Below are positions 37,557 through 43,938 of a stretch of DNA of 43,938 nt, piece after piece. This DNA is from Candidatus Niyogiibacteriota bacterium (GTDB taxonomy: Bacteria > Patescibacteriota > Minisyncoccia > 1-14-0-10-42-19). How positions within the stretch are numbered: the first letter of the stretch is position 1; each line of letters starts with the position of its first letter. The stretch covers positions 1 to 43,938 of the forward strand of contig JACQLG010000063.1 in assembly GCA_016204155.1 (NCBI GenBank), in the 5' to 3' direction. The notes under the pieces are model-generated. The model saw only the letters and a program-made list of their open reading frames with translations. It made no database searches and had not been told where the DNA came from. Position numbers and translations under genes: made by a program.

Positions 37557-38159
37557 ATGAAAGAATATGCCGCATTGATAGTTGCCATGATCTGGCTATC
37601 AGGACATGCATTCTATATATATCAGATTGTAAGAAAAAAAATCTTCCCTACATTATCTACATGGATAATTTTTTCTACTGCAACTGGCCTGGGTCTAGCA
37701 AACTACCTCGTAGCATCAAACAAAGATATAGTCAGTGGCGTATTGATAGCCAGCGATGCGTTTGCTTCTTTCGTGGTCGTTATGATGGTTGCTTTATTTA
37801 CCTACTCCGGCTTAAAGTTTAAACCATTTGAAAAATACTACCTTGTTGGCGCAGGTTTTATTGTTCTATTCTGGATGATAACTGGAAGTGCATTCATCGC
37901 AAACTTACTGACACAAACATTAATCGCAGTAGGATATTTACCAACAATCCAGAATCTCATCCGCGCAGAAAAAAATCCTGAATCGCTCGTTGTATGGAGT
38001 CTCGACATTATAGCTGCATCAATCTCATTATATCCCGCAATCGTAGGAGGTAATCTGTTAGCATCTATCTACTCTGTACGTGCTGTTATTATGTTATCTT
38101 TCGTTGTGTTATTAATGATCCGACTTTCAATAAAAAACAAAGGGAGGAATAAAAAATGA
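37557..38159 (+). CDS. Membrane protein with PQ-loop-like repeats (200 aa)
   Basis: A 200-residue protein with six or seven membrane helices, after an AAGGA site. Two halves look related: FYIYQIVRKKIFPTLSTW near residue 20 and GYLPTIQNLIRAEKNPESLVVW near residue 127. Each has a helix, a basic turn and a hydrophobic serine/tryptophan stretch, as in PQ-loop/SWEET-like carriers. This is a resemblance in pattern, not a firm assignment. Its TGA overlaps the ATG of the next gene (ATGA), so the two membrane proteins are made together and may form one transporter. Confidence 0.75.
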   Translation: MKEYAALIVAMIWLSGHAFYIYQIVRKKIFPTLSTWIIFSTATGLGLANYLVASNKDIVSGVLIASDAFASFVVVMMVALFTYSGLKFKPFEKYYLVGAGFIVLFWMITGSAFIANLLTQTLIAVGYLPTIQNLIRAEKNPESLVVWSLDIIAASISLYPAIVGGNLLASIYSVRAVIMLSFVVLLMIRLSIKNKGRNKK

Positions 38160-38632
38160 GTAATTGGTTGATTTTCGTTATGCTTGCTATTATTTTTTGG
38201 GGACTAGGAAGTGTTGCGGGAAAATTTATAGGAACCAAAAGTACATCAAACCTTCAGCTCGCATTACATGGTTACTTTGGAGAAGCAATTGGCACAATAG
38301 TAATGGCTGCGCTAATAGTTTTTGTGGTTCTAGTAGTTTTAACGCTTGTAGCTTCTTCTAAAAATCAATCTTTTTCTTTTCTCACATTCGATTATAATGT
38401 TATATATTATAGTCTCGCGATGGGAGCATTGTGGAGTATCGGGACTTTCTTTTTTTTGCTTGCGTTGCGGCAGCAAAAATCTGTAGTAGTCGTTCCTTTT
38501 ACATCACTATATCCTGTAGTACATGTGCTCTTCGCAATATTGATACTCGGAGAAAAATTAACAGTCAAGGAATGGATGGGCTTACTTTGCGCCGTCGCAA
38601 CCGTCTATCTCTTTACAAGTACAAATAAATAA
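38156..38632 (+). CDS. Single-domain EamA/DMT-type membrane protein
   Basis: A 158-residue protein with four or five membrane helices. The C-terminal half has the pattern of the EamA domain of drug/metabolite transporters: FFFLLALRQQKSVVVV, then SLYPVVHVLFAILILGEKL, then EWMGLLCAVATVYLF. Usual DMT transporters have two such domains in tandem; this one has a single domain, so it probably works as a dimer or with the preceding protein. An AGGGAGG site lies before the overlapping start codon. Confidence 0.82.
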   Translation: MSNWLIFVMLAIIFWGLGSVAGKFIGTKSTSNLQLALHGYFGEAIGTIVMAALIVFVVLVVLTLVASSKNQSFSFLTFDYNVIYYSLAMGALWSIGTFFFLLALRQQKSVVVVPFTSLYPVVHVLFAILILGEKLTVKEWMGLLCAVATVYLFTSTNK

Positions 38633-38645
38633 TGCATTAAAATAT

Positions 38646-38668
38646 ATGCCCGGCTTCGCGCTGGGCAT
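38646..38668 (+). terminator. Hairpin after the EamA gene
   Basis: ATGCCCGGC/GCTGGGCAT with loop TTCGC; the following tract TTATAAT is only partly T, so termination may be weak. Confidence 0.55.
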
Positions 38669-38727
38669 TTATAATACCGCTTGGGAATCTTGCATTTTTT
38701 TATTGTTTCTAGTACCCTATTTATATG

Positions 38728-38871
38728 CCCCGTATGGCAAAATCGAATGTTTTATCGACTCATCGTACGGGGTAAAACAAAGTATTATTAGTTAAAGTAT
38801 ATCTAAGGATAATAATCGAAATATCGTCTGCGATAAAACAAGTACGATGGTTCGATTTTGCCTAACGGGGT
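38728..38871 (+). promoter_or_regulatory. Structured 5' leader of the rpsF-ssb-rpsR operon
   Basis: GGCAAAATCGAA and TGTTTTATCG (38736-38757, contiguous) are complementary to TTCGATTTTGCC (38851-38862) and CGATAAAACA (38831-38840). This makes 22 bp with a 10-nt bulge. The bulge contains GTACGATG, complementary to CATCGTAC inside the loop (38761-38768). CCCCGTA/TACGGGG (38728-38734 with 38766-38772) is a competing helix. The stem ends 9 nt before the rpsF ATG. Ribosomal proteins S6:S18 are known to bind their own leader in many bacteria, so an autoregulatory RNA is likely. Confidence 0.65.
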
Positions 38872-39327
38872 ATGGCTGAAGCCGTTATAACAACTAAAAA
38901 GGCGGCGGAAACAAACGCCCATGGCTTGGAACACAAGCTGTACGAATTCGCCTATATTCTTTCGGGCATTCTGGACGAAGAAAAGGCGCGTAAAGCGGCG
39001 AACGATCTCCACGCCTTCATTGAGAAAAAACACAACATGGTCGTTGAAGATACTCCGCCAAAACTTCGCAAACTTGCCTATGACATAAACGGGCAGGCAG
39101 AAGGATACTTTGGATGGATAAAATTTCTTGGGCAGCCGTCAGATATTATAGAAATTGAAAAACAGGCAAAAAAGACTGGCGGCGTCCTTCGTTTTCTCAT
39201 CGTACAAGGATACCATGAAGAGGTCGCGGAACGGCGCACGAAAGTCCGCAAGAAAATTATAACAGAAGAAGAAAAAGGGAGGATCGAAGAAATTGATAAA
39301 AAACTGGAAGAAATATTAGGCGAATAA
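38872..39327 (+). CDS. rpsF: 30S ribosomal protein S6
   Basis: A 151-residue S6. The conserved core begins at KLYEFAYILSGILDEEKA (about residue 22) and includes PPKLRKLAYDINGQAEGYFGWIKF and LRFLIVQGY. Residues 1-20 and the charged helical C-terminus (about 120-151) extend the typical core of about 95-100 residues. S6 pairs with S18 on the platform of the small subunit. GGGG lies too close to the ATG to be a standard Shine-Dalgarno, and the start region sits at the foot of the leader stem. Confidence 0.95.
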   Translation: MAEAVITTKKAAETNAHGLEHKLYEFAYILSGILDEEKARKAANDLHAFIEKKHNMVVEDTPPKLRKLAYDINGQAEGYFGWIKFLGQPSDIIEIEKQAKKTGGVLRFLIVQGYHEEVAERRTKVRKKIITEEEKGRIEEIDKKLEEILGE

Positions 39328-39353
39328 CTCATTACTCTTAACTCATAACTCAT
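39325..39353 (+). repeat. Three TAACTCAT repeats before ssb
   Basis: TAACTCAT occurs at 39325-39332, 39339-39346 and 39346-39353 and fills the rpsF-ssb gap, where no Shine-Dalgarno is found. Confidence 0.7.
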
Positions 39354-39356
39354 TTT

Positions 39357-39803
39357 ATGAATCTGAATAAAGCATTCATTATAGGAAATCTTACGCGCGA
39401 CCCTGAAATCCGAACGCTTCCTTCCGGGATGTCCGTCGCTTCTTTCGGCATGGCGACGAACAGTTTTTTCACAAAAGACGGACAGCGTCAGCAGCAAGCG
39501 GAATTTCACAACATCGTACTTTTCGGACGATTAGCCGAGATTGCCCAGCAGTATTTAAATAAAGGAAGTCTGGCAATGATTGAAGGCCGAATCCAAACCA
39601 GATCATGGCAGGGACAGGACGGCCAAAAAAAATGGCGCACAGAAATTGTGGGGGAACGGATGCAATTAGGACCGAAAGGCGCGGGTGGAAGCGCAGGCAA
39701 CACCGCGCAATCCGATACGCCTCCTCCGGCAAAAGAAAACATCGAAACAATAGAATATGACGGCGGAGGAGACGATATGAACCCTGAAGATATACCGTTT
39801 TAA
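39357..39803 (+). CDS. ssb: Single-stranded DNA-binding protein
   Basis: A 148-residue SSB with the OB fold in residues 1-105 (MNLNKAFIIGNLTRDPEIR, FHNIVLFGRLAEIAQQYLNKGS, MIEGRIQTRSW), then a Gly/Ala-rich linker, and an acidic tip ending DDMNPEDIPF. That tip matches the DDIPF protein-interaction end of bacterial SSBs. It coats single-stranded DNA in replication and repair. Its place between rpsF and rpsR is the classical operon order. Confidence 0.97.
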   Translation: MNLNKAFIIGNLTRDPEIRTLPSGMSVASFGMATNSFFTKDGQRQQQAEFHNIVLFGRLAEIAQQYLNKGSLAMIEGRIQTRSWQGQDGQKKWRTEIVGERMQLGPKGAGGSAGNTAQSDTPPPAKENIETIEYDGGGDDMNPEDIPF

Positions 39804-39812
39804 TTTCAAGGC

Positions 39813-40022
39813 ATGAACGATCAAAAACAGTGCTATTTTTGCACATCAAATATCAAAATAGTGAATTATAAAGACCCTGAAATGCTCAAGAAGTTCTTAG
39901 GAGCGCAGGCGAAGATCCTTCCGCGAAAGCAGACCGACCTCTGCGCAAAACATCAGCGGAGTCTTGCGCAAGCAATCAAACGCGCCCGCTTTTTAGCGCT
40001 TCTCCCGTATATTGCTCAATAA
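39813..40022 (+). CDS. rpsR: 30S ribosomal protein S18 (zinc-binding form)
   Basis: A 69-residue S18 with the conserved YKDPEMLKKFLG, ILPRKQTDLCAKHQRSLAQAIKRARFLALLPY. It keeps CYFC near the N-terminus plus C and H in CAKH, the zinc-ligating set of the Zn-containing paralogue form. Last gene of rpsF-ssb-rpsR, followed by a strong terminator. Confidence 0.96.
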   Translation: MNDQKQCYFCTSNIKIVNYKDPEMLKKFLGAQAKILPRKQTDLCAKHQRSLAQAIKRARFLALLPYIAQ

Positions 40023-40060
40023 AACACAAAAATCCCGACTAATCGGGATTTTTGTGTTTT
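40021..40060. terminator. Strong bidirectional terminator
   Basis: A perfect 18-bp stem (40021-40038 with 40043-40060) with loop CTAA, flanked by A and T runs. It serves rpsR; recA converges from the right. Confidence 0.93.
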
Positions 40061-40111
40061 ATTCTTAATGAGATCTATCTTTCATAAAAACATCTCAGCT
40101 AACAAGAACTT

Positions 40112-41101
40112 TTAAATAGTCTTCAACTTCTTCTCAATTTCGCTCATTATTTTTTTATTGTCTTTAAGGAAATTTTTTGCGTTATCAAAACCAACGCCGA
40201 GTTTTGTGGCATCAAAACTGTATGACGCTCCTGATTTTTTTACGATTCCGTGTTTTTCCGCAAAATTTAAGAGATCTGCCTCAAATGAAATTCCTTCATT
40301 ATACATAATATCAAATTCCGCGGTTCTGAAAGGCGGAGCAACTTTATTTTTTACCACTTTTGCTTTTACGCGATTCCCTATCACTTCCTCTCCCTTTTTA
40401 ATCTGCGCGGCCCGCCTCACTTCCACTCGTACTGATGAATAAAATTTAAGAGCTTTACCGCCGGGCGTTATCTCGGGATTCCCAAAAAATACTCCTATCT
40501 GCATCCGAATTTGATTAATAAAAATAAGCAGTGTTTTCGTACGCGACGTCAAGGCAGAAAGCTTGCGCAACCCATGCGACATTAAACGCGCCTGCAACCC
40601 TACATGCTGTTGACCCATCTCTCCCTCAATTTCCGCCCTCGGTGTAAGAGCCGCCACCGAATCAATAATCACAACGTCTACGCTTCCTGACCGAATCAAG
40701 CTTTCTACAATATCCAGCGCCTGCTCGCCCGTATCAGGCTGGGAAATGAGCAAATCATCAACTTTCACTCCTATTTTTTTTGCATATTCAGGATCAAGCG
40801 CATGCTCCGCATCAACAAAGGCAACGAGGCCCCCTTTTCGTTGGGCTTCCGACGCAATATGAAGCGCTAATGTCGTCTTACCGGATGATTCAGGACCATA
40901 AATTTCAATAATGCGCCCTCGCGGCATGCCGCCGACACCAAGCGCGCGATCAAGCGAAAAAGAACCCGTCGGGATGACGTCAACGTCAACTTTTGGTGCT
41001 TGCCCCAACTTCATAATTGACCCTTCGCCGTATTTATTCTGGATATCCTTTATCGTATCTTCTAAATCAATTTTCTTTTTGTCTTGTTTTTCTTTAGACA
41101 T
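40112..41101 (-). CDS. recA: Recombinase RecA
   Basis: A 329-residue RecA, which forms filaments on single-stranded DNA for strand exchange and SOS induction. Walker A is GPESSGKT (69-76), Walker B VVIIDSVAAL, loop L1/L2 region GEMGQQHVGLQARLMSHGLRK and NQIRMQIG. The C-terminal domain is short. It lacks a clear Shine-Dalgarno and has 17 nt to the upstream gene, so it is probably cotranscribed with ftsK and the small membrane protein. No LexA-type box was noticed before the start. Confidence 0.97.
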   Translation of the reverse strand: MSKEKQDKKKIDLEDTIKDIQNKYGEGSIMKLGQAPKVDVDVIPTGSFSLDRALGVGGMPRGRIIEIYGPESSGKTTLALHIASEAQRKGGLVAFVDAEHALDPEYAKKIGVKVDDLLISQPDTGEQALDIVESLIRSGSVDVVIIDSVAALTPRAEIEGEMGQQHVGLQARLMSHGLRKLSALTSRTKTLLIFINQIRMQIGVFFGNPEITPGGKALKFYSSVRVEVRRAAQIKKGEEVIGNRVKAKVVKNKVAPPFRTAEFDIMYNEGISFEADLLNFAEKHGIVKKSGASYSFDATKLGVGFDNAKNFLKDNKKIMSEIEKKLKTI

Positions 41102-41118
41102 GCTATGTGTTGAAAATT

Positions 41119-41460
41119 TTATTGGCCGGTAATATATATCATGCGTTCTTCCTCATACGTCCTGCCGAATCTCCCTTTTCCAATTATCCTAATTATATTC
41201 AAACCGTACGGCAAAATCAACTCTTCTTCAAATAAACCATTATCATCCGTAAAAATAGTCCGGCCGTCAAGAGACAGAAACGAAATATCTTCTGTTTTCC
41301 CCGATACGCTCACATGGCTCGTATAAAAATGCGCGCCCTGTTCAGGACTGAAAATCTCAAGATGAGAACCGAAAATAAATCCTTGCAGCTGGAACGCAAG
41401 ATAACCGACGAAAAGGGCAAGGATTGCTCCTAGGAGGATGTTTCGAGCAAGAGAAGACAT
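41119..41460 (-). CDS. Membrane-anchored beta-domain protein (113 aa)
   Basis: A 113-residue protein with one N-terminal membrane helix (about 7-24) and an outside beta-sandwich-like domain. EIFSPEQG, HVSVSGKTED, the turn DDNGLFEEELILPYGLNIIRI and a closing strand follow the order of small Ig-like/glucodextranase-B-type domains. I do not recognise a named family. It sits 3 nt after ftsK and 17 nt before recA, so it is cotranscribed with both and may be part of the divisome or cell-envelope surface. Confidence 0.75.
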   Translation of the reverse strand: MSSLARNILLGAILALFVGYLAFQLQGFIFGSHLEIFSPEQGAHFYTSHVSVSGKTEDISFLSLDGRTIFTDDNGLFEEELILPYGLNIIRIIGKGRFGRTYEEERMIYITGQ

Positions 41461-41463
41461 ATC

Positions 41464-43779
41464 CTATTGCATTGTCCTGAAGAAATCATCTTTTGGCTCA
41501 TCATCTGCTTGAGGACGGGGTGGACGGGGAGAATGAATTTTTTCTTCTGTTTCCGTATCAGGCGGCTCCGGAAATTCATGCGAATTATCGCCTCCTACAT
41601 ATACATCGCGGGGCTTTGCCCCTTCTCCCGGACCAATTACTCCTTTTTCCTCCAGAATATCCAAAAGGCGTGCCGCGCGCGCATATCCGATACGAAGCCT
41701 TCGCTGTAAATACGATGCTGACGCTTTTTGCGCCTGGATCACTACTTTATACGCATCACCATATAACTCATCCTCGTGCTGGTCTTCAGGAACATCATCA
41801 AAAATTGACTTTTTACCCTTCACTGTTTCCTCTTCCATCTGTAAAGGTAACGCATCATAGTCGGCATAATGCTCTTCAATATATTCGGCAACTCTACGCA
41901 CTTCTTTCTCATTCACAAAACTCCCTTGGATCCGCTTCGGCTTTGCGGTATCTCCCGACAAAAACAGCATATCTCCGTTCCCTAAAAGCTTTTCCGCTCC
42001 CGACATGTCAAGAATTGTGCGTGAATCAACCTGTGAGGCAACTTGAAAAGCGATGCGCGTTGTAATATTTGCCTTAATAAGGCCCGTGATAACTTCTACA
42101 GACGGACGCTGGGTTGAAACAATCAAATGTATCCCTACAGCCCGCGACATTTGGGCAAGGCGCACGATGGAGGACTCAAGCTCCCGTGGATAAGCCGCTA
42201 TAATATCCGCCAATTCATCTATAATAATAACAATAAACGGCATTGGATGTTCCTCTGCATATGCTGTCCGCTGGTAGGAAGCAATGTCGCGCGCGCGCGC
42301 TGCCGATAATAATTCATACCGTCGTTCCATTTCCGACGCCGCCCATTTAAGCGCAATAATAGTTTTTTTCGCATCAGTAATAACAGGCGCAAGCAAATGA
42401 GGAATGCCCGCGTAGGCTGAAAGTTCAACCCTCTTCGGATCCACCAGCAAAAAACGGAGAATATCCGGCCCATTTTTATATAAAAGACTCATCATAATGC
42501 CGTGTATCGCAACCGACTTTCCCGAACCTGTGGAACCAGCGATCAGCATATGCGGCATTTTTTCAAGTGCCGTAAATATCGCCTTTCCCGATACATCGCG
42601 CCCCAAAGCGACAGAAAGAGCATATGGGCTTTCCGCGAAAACAGGATCTGCGACCAAATTCCGGATACCGACAAGAGCAACAGCGCGATTGGGTATCTCA
42701 ATCCCTACAAGAGACCTTCCCGGTATGGGCGCTTCAATCCGTATAGGGTGCGCCGCAAGAGCTAACGCAAGATCGCTATGAAGCGCGGTAATGCGCGACA
42801 GCTTTACGCCTTCTGCGGGACGGAGGGTATATTGCGTCACTGACGGCCCGACATTCACTTCCGCCATCTCAACATCAACGCCGAAATTCTTAAATGTGCG
42901 CTTAATAATATTCGCGTTTGCTTTAATATCGCCTGATGCCGGCTTCCCCTTATCATCTTCCAGAAGATCAAGCGGCGGACGCACAAACCCTTTTTTCTTC
43001 CCGCGCCGAAGAGCGCGAATTGCACGCGCAAACCCGTTATTATCTTCTCTCTCTTTATCCGCTGATTCTTGGTCATCTGACAACTGGCTATCAGACGGTT
43101 CTTCCTTCGGCTCATTTTCTTCATCCCCGTTCACTGTTATATCTTCTATATCTTCCGGCCGTTTTTTTCTTTTCAAAAACGAAAGGATGTTTTTGAGACG
43201 AAACAGTCCTCCTTTTTCTATGCCGGATGCATCTTTGCCATCTTCCTCTGCACTGTCTTCCCCATCCGCTTCCTCGCGCACGCGCATAAGGGATATATTA
43301 AGCATAAGCAGGAATGAAACGACGAAAAGCGCCGCCATAATAACCAGCGCAACCCAAAAATCAAAAAGTTTGAGGACAGGGGCCGCAACCGCATATCCCG
43401 CGTACCCCGCGGTTTTTTCGCCAAATAAAATATCAACGCCGCCCAAAACACTTACCAAGAACAAAAATCCGCCCAAAAGAGTCGGGGCAAAAAACGAGGG
43501 ACGGAAATAATAAAAAAGAGAAACACCGATGATGAAGAAAAAAATAGGAACAATCCAGTCGGCACGCCCAAATATAATATCGAGCGCATGCGCGAAAAAT
43601 TGGCCCGCGGCTCCCGCACGCCCCAGAATGGAAAGAAGAAATATCAGGGAAAATGCGAACGAAATTACAACGGCGATGGATTGCTTTGTCTCATTGCTAA
43701 TATCAGAAAACCAGGAATATTGCTCTTTGACGTCCTCCCGAGGACGCCTTTCCGGTTTCTTTCTTTGCTTTTTAACCAT
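41464..43779 (-). CDS. ftsK: DNA translocase FtsK/SpoIIIE
   Basis: A 771-residue FtsK that pumps chromosomal DNA across the closing septum. The ATG at 43777-43779 is preceded by AGGAG; a longer reading begins at 43809. Four membrane helices (about 30-165) are followed by an acidic linker (about 175-260). The motor has Walker A GSTGSGKS near residue 416, Walker B FIVIIIDELADII and STQRPSVEVITG. A gamma winged-helix domain (YLQRRLRIGYARAARLLDILEEKGVIG) ends the motor, with an acidic/proline tail. The linker is short compared with E. coli FtsK, as in many Gram-positive SpoIIIE-type proteins. Confidence 0.97.
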   Translation of the reverse strand: MVKKQRKKPERRPREDVKEQYSWFSDISNETKQSIAVVISFAFSLIFLLSILGRAGAAGQFFAHALDIIFGRADWIVPIFFFIIGVSLFYYFRPSFFAPTLLGGFLFLVSVLGGVDILFGEKTAGYAGYAVAAPVLKLFDFWVALVIMAALFVVSFLLMLNISLMRVREEADGEDSAEEDGKDASGIEKGGLFRLKNILSFLKRKKRPEDIEDITVNGDEENEPKEEPSDSQLSDDQESADKEREDNNGFARAIRALRRGKKKGFVRPPLDLLEDDKGKPASGDIKANANIIKRTFKNFGVDVEMAEVNVGPSVTQYTLRPAEGVKLSRITALHSDLALALAAHPIRIEAPIPGRSLVGIEIPNRAVALVGIRNLVADPVFAESPYALSVALGRDVSGKAIFTALEKMPHMLIAGSTGSGKSVAIHGIMMSLLYKNGPDILRFLLVDPKRVELSAYAGIPHLLAPVITDAKKTIIALKWAASEMERRYELLSAARARDIASYQRTAYAEEHPMPFIVIIIDELADIIAAYPRELESSIVRLAQMSRAVGIHLIVSTQRPSVEVITGLIKANITTRIAFQVASQVDSRTILDMSGAEKLLGNGDMLFLSGDTAKPKRIQGSFVNEKEVRRVAEYIEEHYADYDALPLQMEEETVKGKKSIFDDVPEDQHEDELYGDAYKVVIQAQKASASYLQRRLRIGYARAARLLDILEEKGVIGPGEGAKPRDVYVGGDNSHEFPEPPDTETEEKIHSPRPPRPQADDEPKDDFFRTMQ

Positions 43780-43788
43780 TATGCTCCT

Positions 43789-43794
43789 ATTATA
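43789..43794 (-). promoter_or_regulatory. -10 box before ftsK
   Basis: Minus-strand TATAAT ends 9 nt before the ftsK ATG, with AGGAG between. If used as the -10, the Shine-Dalgarno would lie at or before the transcription start, so this start would be nearly leaderless. No good -35 is visible. Confidence 0.4.
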
Positions 43795-43806
43795 GGCGCT
43801 CCCGCC

Positions 43807-43838
43807 CAAAATAAAAAGGGGACTTATGTCTCCCTTTT
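43807..43838 (-). terminator. Terminator of the gene entering from the right
   Basis: AAAAGGG-GAC/GTC-CCCTTTT with one bulged T and loop TTAT (43814-43838), followed on the minus strand by TTTTTATTTTG. Confidence 0.75.
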
Positions 43839-43853
43839 AATCTTCAATCCTCA

Positions 43854-43938
43854 TAAATCTCATACGCTTCTTCAAGCCCTGACGTAAAAACATGAAATAA
43901 GAACTCTCTCGTATCTTCCGAACTTCTCATCTTTATAT
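43854..43938 (-). CDS. C-terminal end of an unidentified gene, or a very small ORF
   Basis: The minus strand is open from the right edge to a TGA at 43854-43856 and ends in TSGLEEAYEIYED. An ATG near 43938 (8 nt from the edge) would give 28 residues, but the frame stays open upstream of it. The terminator directly behind the stop supports a real gene end. Nothing can be said about its function. Confidence 0.4.

Overview
The window looks like a chromosome segment from a small-genome bacterium of the Candidate Phyla Radiation (Patescibacteria, possibly Parcubacteria-like). The lineage is an inference. It rests on tightly packed housekeeping genes with tiny or negative intergenic gaps, tRNAs without encoded CCA, many hypothetical proteins without obvious relatives, and several genes that appear to be transcribed without a leader. 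UGA is used as an ordinary stop, so there is no sign of recoding.

Region 1-1100 (minus strand) is a coupled membrane-lipid set: a small membrane protein, a PAP2 phosphatase and the start of a UbiA-type prenyltransferase that runs off the left edge.

Region 1164-9978 is the most unusual part. A Clp-like AAA+ ATPase (minus) is transcribed divergently from a plus-strand series: a catalytically dead paralogue of that ATPase, a Ycf46-like AAA+ ATPase, a 664-residue protein with an E2-like His-Pro...Cys-Phe-Gly segment, a JAMM/JAB metalloprotease, a ThiF/E1-like adenylating enzyme, and a beta-grasp ubiquitin-like protein with a Gly-Gly near its C-terminus followed by six residues. Together these have the parts of a ubiquitin-like conjugation and deconjugation pathway, linked to AAA+ unfoldases. 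The JAMM, E1 and ubiquitin-like calls rest on clear motifs. The E2 call, ClpP docking and the tagging/degradation role are inferences.

Region 10000-20100 holds a zinc-ribbon protein, a tRNA-Ile with anticodon UAU abutting ftsH, ftsH itself, a DHH-2H phosphoesterase fusion, three proteins of unknown function (one apparently a decayed relative of the DHH protein) and a leucine-type dehydrogenase.

Region 20170-26150 holds tRNA-Leu(CAA), parB, and the overlapping minus-strand set dprA-topA-relA/spoT. Region 26200-28540 is accessory: a sirtuin without the zinc ribbon, a Cys/His protein, and a REP-associated (RAYT) transposase with three copies of its own palindrome, one of them in frame inside the gene. 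Region 28540-43938 is housekeeping: murC, secG, an oligopeptide-type binding protein, tRNA-Leu(CAG), rnj, trpS, a phosphohexomutase, ychF, two small membrane proteins, the rpsF-ssb-rpsR operon behind a strongly structured leader, and the ftsK-recA cluster.

Several promoters place their -10 box only 6-7 nt before the start codon (ftsH, parB, secG, trpS), so leaderless mRNAs are likely to be common here.
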